Assembly (NCBI RefSeq): GCF_905171765.1
Contig: NC_053397.1
Coordinates: forward strand, 118,540,378-118,604,377
Origin: Bufo bufo
Lineage: Eukaryota > Chordata > Amphibia > Anura > Bufonidae
Reading direction: 5' to 3'
Length of the DNA: 64,000 nucleotides
Below the pieces are notes generated by a model, which did no database searches, was not told where the DNA came from, and worked only from the letters and a program-made list of their open reading frames with translations. A program made the position numbers and the translations under genes. Shown piece after piece: positions 19,817 to 29,715 of this stretch (position 1 is its first letter; each line of letters opens with the position of its first letter).

Positions 19817-20128
19817 GCTATTTCTTGTTACCTTGCCTCACAAAAAGTGTAATATAGAGCAACCAAAAATCATAAGTACCCTAAACTAGTACCAACAAAA
19901 CTGCCACTCTATCCCGTAGTTTCTAAAATGGGGTCACTTTTTTGGAGTTTCTACTCTAGGGGTGCATCAGGGGGGATGCACCCCTAGAGTAGAAACTCCA
20001 AAAAAGTGACCCCATTTTAGAAACTACGGGATAGGGTGGCAGTTTTGTTGGTACTAGTTTAGGGTACATATGATTTTTGGTTGCTCTATATTACACTTTT
20101 TGTGAGGCAAGGTAACAAGAAATAGCTT
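19817..20128. repeat. Long near-perfect palindrome (~155-bp arms)
   Basis: The left arm starts TATTTCTTGTTACCTTGCC and runs to TCTAGGGGTGCATC. It is followed by a few G-rich bases and the reverse complement GATGCACCCCTAGAGTAG ... GGCAAGGTAACAAGAAATA. The arms differ at only a few positions, so DNA here could extrude a large cruciform or give a long hairpin RNA. Confidence 0.85.
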
Positions 20129-20129
20129 T

Positions 20130-20990
20130 TTTTGGCACCGTTTTTTTTGTTATTTACAACATTCATCTGACAGGTTAGATCATGTGGTATTTTTATAGAG
20201 CAGGTTGTCACGGACGCCGCGATACCTAATATGCATACAATTTTTGTATTTATGTAAGTTTTACACAATGATTTCATTTTTGAAAAAAAATCATGTTTTA
20301 GTGTCTCCATAGTCAGAGAGCCAGTTTATTCAGTTTTTGTGCGATTATCTTAGCTAGGGTCTTATTATTTGTGGGATGAGATGACGGTTTGATTGGCACT
20401 ATTTTGGGGTGCATATGACTTTTTGATCGCTTGCTATTACACTTTTTGTGACGTAAGATGACAAAAAACGGCTTTTTTTTACACCGTTTTTATTTTTATT
20501 TTTTTACGGTGGTCACCTGAGGGGTTAGGTCATGTGATATTTTTATAGAGCCGGTCGATACGGACGCGGCGATACCTAATATGTATACTTTTTTTTATTT
20601 ATGTAAGTTTTACACAATGATTTCATTTTTTAAACAAAGAAAATCATGTTTTAGTGTTTCCATAGTCTAAGAGCCATAGTTTTTTTTAGTTTTTGGGCGA
20701 TTATCTTGGGTAGGGTATGATTTTTGCGGGATGAGATGACGGTTTGATTGGTAGTATTTTGGCGTACATGCGACTTTTTTGATCACTTTTATTACCTTTT
20801 TTGGGAAGTAAGGTGGGCAAAATTTCAATTTCCTCATAGTTTTTATTTTTTTATTTTTATGCCGTTCACCGTGCAGGGAAAGTAACATGACCGTTTTATA
20901 GATCAGGTTGTTACACACGCGGCGATACCTTATATGTGTAGTGTATTTTATTATTTTAATTTTTATTCAGTGATAAATGTTTTTTTTTTT
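20130..20990. repeat. Three ~350-bp tandem units
   Basis: GCGGCGATACCTAATATG-type motifs recur at about 20218, 20567 and 20920. Each is followed by TATGTAAGTTTTACACAATG-like sequence and preceded by TTTTTATAGAG. The units are diverged. They belong to the 6.5-kb TTAA element. Confidence 0.7.
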
Positions 20991-21808
20991 TTTTTTATCT
21001 TTACTTTTTTCACTTTTTAAAAATAAAATTTGACCCAGACCCACTTGGTTCTTGAAGATCCAGTGGGTCTGCTGTCTGTATAATACAGTACACTATATAG
21101 TGTATTGTACTGTATTTTACTTACACTTTGTCTGAACAGATCTATGCCTTTAGCACAGATCTGTTCAGCACCATGGACAGCAGGATGCCTGAGAAGGCGT
21201 CCTGTTGCCATGGGACCCTTCCCCGTCTGCCACAACTGAACAGACAGGGAAGGGGAAGGAGGGGGGCTGTCTGGGGGCTCCCTCCCTCTGTCACCCCATC
21301 CTGTCTGGTGGCTGCAAAGGCACAGCAGCCCCCCGATGGGAGAGGGAGAGAACTCCCTGACTTTTAACCTCTTCCATACAGCGGTCCGTACGGTATGGAA
21401 AGGGTTAAACGGCTGACAACAGCACAGATGTCAGCTGTTTATACCAGAGTGTCAGCAATGTGCTGACACTCTGGAATAAGCACTGGACACCAATGATTAT
21501 TCAAGAGGAGGCAGGCGGGGGATCGCGATCCCTCCTGCCGCACCGCCTGCAACTCCCCCCCCTGCACCACCCGCCAGCATAAAATCTTTCAGGGGTGCGG
21601 GGGGTGAAAAATATAGGACCGCGGGGATCAGAAACTGCAGAAAGCACAGCAAACCACAGGTCTGAATTGACCTGCGGTTTGCGGCGATCGCCGACATGGG
21701 GGGGTCACGGGACTCCCCCCCCGCGCATTTAGCCGAGGTGCCTGCTCAATGATTTGAGCAGGCACCTTGTTCCGATCACCGCCCGCCTGGTACGTCATGT
21801 GTCCTTAA

Positions 21809-22406
21809 AGGGAACCTGTCACCAGGATTTTGTGCATAGAGCTGGGGACATGGGCTGCTAGATGGCCGCAAGCACATCTGCAATACCCAGTCCCCATAGC
21901 TCTCTGTGCTTTTATTGTGTTAAAAAACCGTTTTGATCCATATGCAAATGAACCAGAGATGAGTCCAGCGGAAAGGAGCCCAGCACCGCCCCGCGTCCTC
22001 CGAATCTCCTCCTTGCTGGCTGACGTCACAGAGCTGGAGCGCCAAAATCTCGCAATGCGCGAGCTAGCGCATGCGCAGTGTCGGCATCATGTTCATTCCC
22101 TGTGCTGGCATCAGCACAGGGAAGGAACTACGCTCGTGCATCGCGAGATTTCGTCGCTCCAGCTCTGTGACGTCAGCCAGCAAGGAGGAGATTCGGAGGA
22201 CGCGGGGCGGTGCTGGGCTCCTTTCCGCTTGACTCATCTCCGGATACAGGACTCATATCAGGTTCATTTGCATATTGATCAAAACGGTTTTATAACACAA
22301 TAAAAGAGCAGAGAGCTGTGGGGACTGGGTATTGCAGATGAGCTAGTGGCCATCTAGCAGCCCATGTCCCCAGCTCTATGCACAAAATCATGGTGACAGG
22401 TTCCCT
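21809..22406. mobile_element. TTAA MITE, 598 bp, with inner palindrome
   Basis: AGGGAACCTGTCACCAGGAT and its inverted copy (ATCATGGTGACAGGTTCCCT) are flanked by TTAA at 21805-21808 and 22407-22410. Inside, GACGTCACAGAGCTGGAGCG is mirrored by GCTCCAGCTCTGTGACGTC. A sister copy is at 40999-41352. The 79-residue and longer open frames inside are by-products of the palindrome. Confidence 0.85.
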
Positions 22407-22468
22407 TTAAGGACTCGGGAAACATGCCGTACCGGTACGTCATGTGTCCTTAAGGGGTTAAGAGAAAA

Positions 22469-22753
22469 GGGTACTTTCACACTAGTGGCAGGACGGATCC
22501 GACAGGCTGTTCACCCTGTCGGATCCATCCTGCCGCTATTTTGCAACTCCGTCCCTATTGACTATAATGGGGACGGGGGTGGAGCTCCGGCGCAGCACGG
22601 TGAAAGGCCCCCGGACTAAAAGTACTGCATGTCCGACTTTTTAGTCCCCCGTCCCCATTATAGTCAATGGGGACAGAGCGGCAGTCCGGCGGCACGGATC
22701 CAACAGGGTGAACAGCCTGTCAGATCAGTCCTGCCGCTAGTGTGAAAGTAGCC
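22469..22753. mobile_element. Harbinger-type MITE2, 285 bp
   Basis: GGGTACTTTCACACTAGTGG at the left mirrors CTAGTGTGAAAGTAGCC at the right, with arms such as GTCCCCATTATAGTCAATGG folding back. TAA follows at 22754-22756, and the matching TAA is at 941-943, left of DIRS-A. MITE2 therefore inserted in MITE1 first, and DIRS-A later inserted at its left edge. Confidence 0.75.
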
Positions 22754-22756
22754 TAA

Positions 22757-22858
22757 GTTTGAAAAATGCCTGATCAGTCAGAAAAAATGACATGCGTTTG
22801 CATACAGCTTGCCTGATCAGGCAACGGAACTGCCTGCCGGAATCAAACTCCCCAAGTG
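22757..22858. mobile_element. Right half of MITE1
   Basis: GCCTGATCAGGCAACGGAAC, CTGCCTGCCGGAATC and the terminal CCAAGTGTGAAAGTA complete the element begun at 522. The last terminal bases are degraded. Confidence 0.6.
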
Positions 22859-23188
22859 TGAAAGTATTCACATGGTTTTGTATATAGATTGTGTGGTGTA
22901 TGACCTTCAGGCTGCTGGACATCCTAGCTTGCAGTTATTGGGACATCCACAATAAACTTTCAAACAGATAGTAAGAAAGGGTCTATACCTGTGATGGCTG
23001 CAGACCTCGGTACACTGTCTGGCCCACAGTATGTGTATGCATAGCTCCAGTCTAATCATATGTGCGACATATTGTAGGCTGGACCACAGGAGCTGGTCTA
23101 CCACAAGGTACCGAATATCCTGTGAGCAAGCAGACACATATCGCGACATTTGCCTTCATGGTTAGAAATACAGAAGACTGGTACGCAC
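22859..23188 (-). other. uchl5: uchl5 intron 1, 5' part (host sequence)
   Basis: This is apparently unique sequence downstream of the exon-1 splice donor (GTGCGTACC on the minus strand at 23188). I see no repeat family or other gene. The intron then enters the transposon nest and must continue past position 1, since no uchl5 exon 2 is seen in 1-22858. Confidence 0.55.
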
Positions 23189-23264
23189 CAAAGCCTTTGA
23201 TGAGCTCAGTAAACACCCCAGGGTCGCTTTCCATCAGACACCATTCTCCGGCACTGACCGCCAT
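23189..23264 (-). CDS. uchl5: uchl5 exon 1: ubiquitin C-terminal hydrolase L5 (UCH37), first coding exon
   Basis: The minus-strand ATG at 23264-23262 opens 25 codons plus one base: M-A-V-S-A-G then EWCLMESDPGVFTELIKGF. This is the N-terminus of vertebrate UCHL5, a cysteine-protease deubiquitinase of the peptidase C12 family that binds the 26S proteasome through ADRM1 and also INO80. The catalytic cysteine and histidine lie in later exons outside this window. The exon ends TTTG and is followed by GTGCGT, a good splice donor in phase 1, the same break as I recall for the human gene (after the first base of the next glycine codon). The start context has G at -3 and G at +4. It is the only host coding sequence I can support here. 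Confidence 0.9.
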
Positions 23265-23790
23265 CTCTTCCAGACCCGCTTCAACACATGCACAACTCCT
23301 ATGACCATGTGTACCACTGAGTCACTCAATCAGGGCGCTGCAGCCACAAGAGGCCGCGCTGTGCACACGGCTTCCTGTCTCCAACACCGCTGCCTTCTGA
23401 GTCCAGAAAACGCGAAAATGTGCGATTGTTTATAGAATATCTTGAAACCTTCTGTAACGTTATATTGGGATGAGCTAGAGCGCTGCCTGCGGGTCTGTCT
23501 GAGACGATTTATGTTCATCTCTAGGTGTAGACGGCCATGCTAGGTGAGCTACAGGCGCCTGCTAATGAAACCCTATGGAAAGTATCGAGTTCTACAGATT
23601 AGCATGTAATCATTACAGTCGTCTATGAGGACACACAGAACCTCTTCGCGAGATTGCCTCTACATTTTTCTGATCTACTTCCGGGGCGAAGGGGTTTTGT
23701 TTTACAAGAAGAAAGTCATGTGACTATGACCATTTAGTCACGTGATTTATGAATTAAAGGACCGATATGACTGGTCTAAATCACAGGTTA
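23265..23790. promoter_or_regulatory. Candidate bidirectional promoter of uchl5 (and possibly ro60)
   Basis: The 500 bases upstream of the uchl5 ATG have no TATA box. They carry TCGCGAGA (23646-23653), an ETS-type ACTTCCGG (23677-23684), an E-box-like TCATGTGA near 23716, and the palindromic E-box GTCACGTGA (23737-23745). Such motif sets are typical of TATA-less housekeeping and bidirectional promoters. In human, UCHL5 is head-to-head with RO60. A donor-like CAG|GTTAGT at 23786/23787 on the plus strand could end a non-coding first exon of the opposite gene. Promoter function and the ro60 link are inferences. Confidence 0.45.
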
Positions 23791-24544
23791 GTGGAAATTT
23801 CAGTTCAGATATTGTAGGATTGTGTTTGATGAATTTTTTTCTGTATTTTTGGGTCCATAGTCTATCGGTTTAAAGGATTCTTCTATGCAGCTGCCTGATG
23901 TGCTGCACGGAGGTCTGTGTGCATGTGCTGTTCTACCCGTGAACAGAAACAGCACCTTCTGTATGGCAGTGTACTGACTGCAGTATTGGCAGGCAATGGC
24001 CAGGACCAGCACTTTATGGGATATTTTTGTTTCATTTTAAGAAGTCATCACCAGAAGGATTTGTCACCCTAATACTAATTACACACCGGTAGCCTCCTTG
24101 TGTACTGATAAGCAGCACTTCTGTGGGGTCATAACCTAAGGGCATCAGGGTTCCTCATTGTCATCATCAGCATGGAGAATCCACTGACAGTCTTGAGCCC
24201 AAATCCAAATACAAGGAGCCTAGATAAGTGGCCCTTCGGGTTATAATTCTAACATACAGTGGGCTCTCCTTGGCCATTAGAACTTGAAATCACATTTAAT
24301 ATATAATACCATGGACACTGCAGATCTGCTGAGAGATCCAGACATTTAGAATAGGCAGTTCACTGGTAAAACACCTGCGGTACTGAAGGGGATTCACTGT
24401 TTGTCTAGCAGCACCTCTATGCAGTCCATGTACAGTACTTGTTCTACATATTCTGTACTGCTAATTGCCTGTACCAGAATGTGCTGCTCCTGTAGGGTCA
24501 TTTCCCACAGATGCGTGCGGTCCTGGAACCAACCGCGGCTCATC
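23791..24544. other. Intergenic or intronic sequence without recognised features
   Basis: No coding region, repeat family or RNA gene is recognised in this stretch. It may belong to the first intron of the gene opposite uchl5. Confidence 0.4.
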
Positions 24545-24749
24545 TACATAGTAACGTAGTGTATAAGGCTGAAAAAAAGACATTTGTCCATCCAGTTCGG
24601 CCTGTTATCCTGCAAGTTGATCCAGAGGAAGGCAAAAAAAAAAAACTGTGAGGTAGAAGCCAATTTTCCTCACTTTAGGGGAAAAAAAATTCCTTCCCGA
24701 CTCCAATCAGGCAATCAGAATAACTCCCTGGATCAACGACCCCTCTCTA

Positions 24750-25278
24750 GTAGCTATAGCCTGTAATATTATTACGCTCCAGAAATACATCCAGGCCCCT
24801 CTTGAATTCCTTTATTGTACTCACCATCACCACCTCCTCAGGCAGAGAGTTCCATAGTCTCACTGCTCTTACCGTAAAGAATCCTCTTTTATGTTTGTGT
24901 ACAAACCTTCTTTCCTCCAGACGCAGAGGATGTCCCCTCGTCACAGTCATAGTCCTGGGGATAAATAGATGATGGGATAGATCTCTGTACTGACCCCTGA
25001 TATATTTATACATAGTAATTAGATCTCCCCTCAGTCGTCTTTTTTTCTAAAGTGAATAACCCTAATTTTGATAATCTTTCAGGGTACTGTAGTTGCCCCT
25101 TTCCAGTTATTACTTTAGTTGCCCTCCTCTGAACCCTCTCCAGCTCTGCTATGTCTGCCTTGTTTACAGGAGCCCAGAACTGTACACAGTACTCCATGTG
25201 TGGTCTGCCTAATGATTTGTAAAGTGGTAGGACTATGTTCTCATCACGGGCATCTATGCCCCTTTTGATGCAACCCAT
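24750..25278 (-). pseudogene. LINE ORF2 C-terminus (broken)
   Basis: This is the RT thumb/C-terminal region of a CR1/L2-like LINE in two frames, with the change near 25010. There is no endonuclease and no RT catalytic YxDD in this piece, so it is a 5'-truncated fossil. The upstream RT residues (LLQMDLDRLEAWADK) are at about 32970-33040, displaced by the Penelope insertion. Confidence 0.78.
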
Positions 25279-25329
25279 TCTCCTTATTGCCTTGGCAGCA
25301 GCTGCCTGACACTCTCCATATCAGTGTTA

Positions 25330-25620
25330 GGCCTCATGCACACGGCCGTTGTTTTGGTCCGCATCCGAGCCGCCATTTTGGCGGCTCGGATGCGGACCCA
25401 TTAACTTCAATGGGGCTGCACAAGATGCGGACAGCACTCCGTGTGCTGTCCGCATCCGTTGCTCCGTTCCGTGGCCCCGCTAAAAAAATATAACATGTCC
25501 TATTCTTGTCCGCGCTTTGCGGACATGAATAGGCATTTATGTTGAAGGCTGTCCGTGCTGTTCCGCAAATTGCGGAACGCGCACGGACGCTATCCGCACC
25601 ACAGTCGTGTGCATGAGGCC
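25330..25620. mobile_element. MITE, 291 bp (GGCCTCATGCACACG family)
   Basis: GGCCTCATGCACACGGCCGT at the left mirrors GTCGTGTGCATGAGGCC at the right. The left flank is TTA (25327-25329) and the right flank is AAA, so the 3-bp duplication is imperfect. The interior has further inverted arms (CGGATGCGGAC / GTCCGCATCCG). It is inserted in the LINE. Confidence 0.75.
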
Positions 25621-26595
25621 AAACCCAGTGTTTTACCATTTAGTATGTACGCTTGACATGCATTATTCCTTCTCATGTGCATAACCGTACATTTGTCAGT
25701 GTTAAACCTTATTTGCCCAAAAAGTGGTTATTTGTGATGGCTTACCTGACTATTGCATATGGAGTGGGTGCCCCAACCAATATAGACACACCCAGTCTAT
25801 AGAATAAAAGATCAATATAAAATATAGAGTGGTTGTGCACACCTCATTTGGAGGGGTTCATCTGACGTTTTTGTATAAAACAGATTCCTAATGTAGAATA
25901 ATAACTGTTTTATTTTGAATATGCTAAAAACGGGAGTATAACAATATCCAATGTGTAGGGAGTTTCAGAGATATTCAACGACAGGGACCGAGGTCAGGAG
26001 GACCATAGGGTATTGGGGTCTCCGTAATGAATAACTCAGATAGTCCTGAAATGGCTGTATATCCCTCTGACAGTTCAGGGAAAATAAAACCATGTGTCAA
26101 CGCTCATCAGATAGATACAGATATTAGCCAGAATTCATCTAATTAGGATGGAGTTCAATAGAGGTCAATAATTCATCCACAATGGGGCCAAAAAAATCAA
26201 TAATGAAAAATCTGTAATGCATCCACAATGGGACCATAAAGATAAAAACAAATGTAGATACAGAATGCAGAAAATAGAAATAAGTCCACCTGTTAAAAAG
26301 TATTATAAAATCAATTTAAGATAAACCCTATGTTTGGGTATGAAATGATTCCACCTATATGAAGGATAATTCCACCTACAAAAAAAAGAAGAATTCCACC
26401 TGTAAAAAAGGGAGAGACTGTACAAAAAACTTCTCCCAACGAATAGTTCATCCACAGTAGGGCTGCAAGGGTTAAAAATGTAGCAAGTAGTTCATCTACT
26501 GTAAAAAGACCGTATTGTCTATTATAATAGATAGATGTAAGTGCTCCCAATTGTATAACAATGTGTCACTTCAATGTTCCAGATGAAGTAACATA

Positions 26596-28184
26596 CAAAC
26601 CGGATTCCAAAAAAGTTGGGACACTATACAAATCGTGAATAAAAACTGAATGCAATGATGTGGAGGTGCCAACTTCTAATATTTTATTCAGAATATAACA
26701 AATCACGGAACAAAAGTTTAAACTGAGAAAATGTACCATTTTAAGGGAAAAATATGTTGAATCAGAATTTCATAGTGTCAACAAATCCCCAAAAAGTTGG
26801 GACAAGGCCATTTTCACCACTGTGTGGCATCTCCCCTTCTTCTTACAACACTCAACAGACGTCTGGGGACCGAAGAGACCAGTTTCTCAAGTTTAGAAAT
26901 AGGAATGCTCTCCCATTCTTGTCTAATACAGGCCTCTAACTGTTCAATCGTCTTGGGCCTTCTTTGTTGCACCTTCCTCTTTATGATGCACCAAATGTTC
27001 TCTATAGGTGAAAGATCTGGACTGCTGACTGGCCATTTCAGTAGCCGGATCCTTCTCCTACGCAGCCATGATGTTGTGATTGATGCAGAATGTGGTCTGG
27101 CATTATCTTGTTGAAAAATGCAGGGTCTTCCCTGAAAGAGATGACGTCTGGATGGGAGCATATGTTGTTCTAGAACCTGAATATATTTTTCTGCATTGAT
27201 GGTGCCTTTCCAGACATGCAAGCTGCCCATGCCAAACGCACTCATGCAACCCCATACCATCAGAGATGCAGGCTTCTGAACTGAGCGTTGATAACAACTT
27301 GGGTTGTCCTTGTCCTCTTTGGTCCGGATGACATGGCGTCCCATATTTCCAAAAAGAACTTCGAATCGTGACTCGTCTGACCACAGAACAGTCTTCCATT
27401 TTGCCACACTCCATTTTAAATGATCCCTGGCCCAGTGAAAACGCCTGAGCTTGTGGATCTTGCTTAGAAATGGCTTCTTCTTTGCACTGTAGAGTTTCAG
27501 CTGGCAACGGCGGATGGCACGGTGGATTGTGTTCACTGACAATGGTTTCTGGAAGTATTCCTGAGCCCATTCTGTGATTTCCTTTACAGTAGCATTCCTG
27601 TTTGTGGTGCAGTGTCGTTTAAGGGCCCGGAGATCACGGGCATCCAGTATGGTTTTACGGCCTTGACCCTTACGCACAGAGATTGTTCCAGATTCTCTGA
27701 ATCTTCGGATGATGTTATGCACAGTTGATGATGATAGATGCAAAGTCTTTGCAAATTTTCCCTGGGTAACACCTTTCTGATATTGCTCCACTATCTTTCT
27801 GTGCAACATTGTGGGAATTGGTGATCCTCTACCCATCTTGGCTTCTGAGAGACGCTGCCACTCTGAGAAGCTCTTTTTATACCCAATCATGTTGCCAATT
27901 GACCTAATTAGTGTTAATTGGTCTTCCAGCTCTTCGTTATGCTCAAATTTACTTTTTCCAGCCTCTTATTGCTACTTGTCCCTTTTTTGGGATTTGTTGA
28001 CACCGTGAAAATTGGAATCAACGTATTTTTCCTTTAAAATGATACATTTACTCGGATTAAACGTTTGATCTGTCGTCTACGTTCTATTACAAATAAAATA
28101 TAGACTTTTGCCATCTCCACATCATTGCATTCAGTTTTTATTCACAATTTATTTAGTGTCCCAACTTTTTTGGAATCCGGTTTG
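26596..28184 (-). mobile_element. Tc1-a: apparently complete Tc1 transposon
   Basis: Terminal inverted repeats CAAACCGGATTCCAAAAAAG and TTTTTTGGAATCCGGTTTG are flanked by TA (26594-26595 and 28185-28186). A second inner copy of the repeat (CCCCAAAAAGTTGGGACAAG at about 26790; CTTGTCCCTTTTTTGGGA at about 27977) gives the IR/DR arrangement of Sleeping Beauty-like elements. It is 1,589 bp with one uninterrupted transposase gene. Confidence 0.9.
26814..27890 (-). CDS. Tc1 transposase, intact frame (DD34E)
   Basis: The frame is 358 codons without a stop. The real start may be the internal Met19 (27836, MGRGSPIPTMLHRK), which fits the usual ~340-residue family length. Paired helix-turn-helix domains are at about 30-150 (STVHNIIRRFRESGT; SVNTIHRAIRRC). 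The catalytic triad is D172 (WSDESRF), D262 (QQDNARPH) and E297 (PIENIW), with 34 residues between the last two. The product binds the inner and outer terminal repeats, excises the transposon and inserts it at TA. Nothing obvious is broken. It lies antisense to uchl5-opposite transcription and inside PLE1. Confidence 0.9.
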   Translation of the reverse strand: MIGYKKSFSEWQRLSEAKMGRGSPIPTMLHRKIVEQYQKGVTQGKFAKTLHLSSSTVHNIIRRFRESGTISVRKGQGRKTILDARDLRALKRHCTTNRNATVKEITEWAQEYFQKPLSVNTIHRAIRRCQLKLYSAKKKPFLSKIHKLRRFHWARDHLKWSVAKWKTVLWSDESRFEVLFGNMGRHVIRTKEDKDNPSCYQRSVQKPASLMVWGCMSAFGMGSLHVWKGTINAEKYIQVLEQHMLPSRRHLFQGRPCIFQQDNARPHSASITTSWLRRRRIRLLKWPVSSPDLSPIENIWCIIKRKVQQRRPKTIEQLEACIRQEWESIPISKLEKLVSSVPRRLLSVVRRRGDATQW

Positions 28185-28247
28185 TATATTGGAGTAAGTT
28201 TGGGAGATTATACAAATCGATGTGTTTGTTCAATATACACTCACCTA

Positions 28248-29287
28248 AAGAATTATTAGGAACACCTGTTCTATTCCTCATTAATGCAATTATCTAGACA
28301 ACCAATCACATGGCATTTGCTTCAATGCATTTAGGGGTGTGGTCCTGGTCAAGACAATCTCCTGAACTCCAAACTGAATGTCAGAATGGGAAAGAAAGGT
28401 GATTTAAGCAATTTTGAGCGTGGCATGGTTGTTGGTGCCAGACGGGCCGGTCTGAGTATTTCACAATCTGCTCAGTTACTGGGATTTTCGCGCACAACCA
28501 TTTCTAGGGTTTACAAAGAATGGTGTGAAAAGGGAAAAACATCCAGTATGCGGCAGTCCTGTGGGCGAAAATGCCTTGTGGATGCTAGAGGTCAGAGGAG
28601 AATGGGCCGACTGATTCAAGCTGATAGAAGAGCAACGTTGACTGAAATAACCACTCGTTACATCCGAGGTATGCAGCAAAGCATTTGTGAAGCCACAACA
28701 CGCACAACCTTGAGGCGGATGGGCTACAACAGCAGAAGACCCCACCGGGTACCACTCATCTCCACTACAAATAGGAAAAAGAGGCTACAATTTGCACGAG
28801 CTCACCAAAATTGGACTGTTGAAGACTGGAAAAATGTTGCCTGGTCTGATGAGTCTCGATTTCTGTTGAGACATTCAAATGGTAGAGTCCGAATTTGGCG
28901 TAAACAGAATGAGAACATGTATCCATCCTCTGATGGCTACTTCCAGCAGGATAATGCACCATGTCACAAAGCTCGAATCATTTCAAATTGGTTTCTTGAA
29001 CATGACAATGAGTTCACTGTACTAAAATGGCCCCCACAGTCACCAGATCTCAACCCAATAGAGCATCTTTGGGATGTGGTGGAACGGGAGCTTCATGCCC
29101 TGGATGTGCATCCCTCAAATCTCCATCAACTGCAAGATGCTATCCTATCAATATGGGCCAACATTTCTAAAGAATGCTATCAGCACCTTGTTGAATCAAT
29201 GCCACGTAGAATTAAGGCAGTTCTGAAGGCAAAAGGGGGTCCAACACCGTATTAGTATGGTGTTCCTAATAATTCTTTTGGTGAGTG
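28248..29287 (+). mobile_element. Tc1-b: internally deleted Tc1/mariner element
   Basis: Termini CACTCACCTAAAGAATTATT and AATAATTCTTTTGGTGAGTG are flanked by TA (28246-28247 and 29288-29289). It is 1,040 bp, shorter than full copies because of a deletion in the transposase gene. It sits 61 bp from Tc1-a in PLE1. Confidence 0.88.
28386..29255 (+). pseudogene. Tc1/mariner transposase, DD36E type, internal in-frame deletion
   Basis: The 289-residue frame starts MGKKGDLSNFERGMVV. It has two helix-turn-helix segments (SQSAQLLGFSRTTISRVYKE; TTRTTLRRMGY) and D155 (WSDESRF), D189 (FQQDNAPC) and E226 (PIEHLW). Thirty-six residues separate the last two, so it is DD36E, the spacing described for the Incomer branch of Tc1/mariner. 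D155 and D189 are only 33 residues apart, whereas family members have about 90, so some 55-60 residues are missing between ENM and YPSSDGY. The frame survived the deletion but the catalytic fold cannot. Confidence 0.85.
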
Positions 29288-29715
29288 TAGATTCCTTATC
29301 TATTTCTGCAATTTTCATAGGTTCCTGCGGTTCACATAGACAGTAGGGCTTGATAGTAATACCCTTACTCACAGTTAGTTGTCCCAGCTGGGAAACAGCC
29401 TGACGGTATCGTGGTAGACGGAAGATCAGATAATATATTCCGTGTCTGTCGCAGGTATTTCTGTTAACATCACAGTGTTTAGAGCGATATGCTAGTAATG
29501 TTCGTGTTTGTGGCCGCGGCGTCTCACGTGCCTACAGCGTTAGCAGTGCTCTAGTCTTCCGGCGTCTCCTTTTGATCTGGAGGAATTGTAGAGGTTGCAG
29601 GGTCCAAGTGCTGGTGTGCTTGGAATTGATTGCGGTTAGTATCAGGTACCGCGTGAATGGTAAAAGTTAGAGCGCTCTAAAGGAATCTCAGTATTAATGA
29701 ATAGCGTCTGGCTGG

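Larger units (their letters stand above)
15998..22461. mobile_element. 6.5-kb TTAA (piggyBac-like) non-autonomous element
   Basis: The left end is TTAACCCCTTAAGGACACAG (15998) and the right end is CATGTGTCCTTAAGGGGTTAA (to 22461), giving inverted repeats and TTAA at both borders. No transposase is present. It holds a 3-kb TTAA element (16598-19646), a perfect-looking 310-bp palindrome (19817-20128), three ~350-bp tandem units and a TTAA MITE (21809-22406). The piggyBac class is inferred from the TTAA target and CC..GG termini. Confidence 0.75.
24545..25720 (-). mobile_element. CR1/L2-type LINE 3' part (minus strand)
   Basis: The 3' end lies near 24545. The coding part is in 25278-25006 (MGCIKRGIDARDENIVLPLY, RPHMEYCVQFWAPV, ELERVQRRATKVI) and, in another frame, 25013-24747 (MYKYIRGQYRDLSHHLF, RAVRLWNSLPEEVV). 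These are the C-terminal RT signatures of CR1/L2-clade LINEs. A MITE (25330-25620) and a Penelope-like element (from 25721) interrupt it, and a further 5' piece lies at 32941-33110. It is truncated and frameshifted. Confidence 0.8.

Noticed and set aside
21830..22303. A 157-codon frame (MCIELGTWAARWPQ...)
   Set aside because: It spans the inverted halves of a TTAA MITE; the minus strand yields a matching frame from the other arm.
23330..23518. A 62-codon minus-strand frame upstream of the uchl5 exon
   Set aside because: It lies in the presumed promoter/5' UTR, has no similarity I recognise, and is of chance length.
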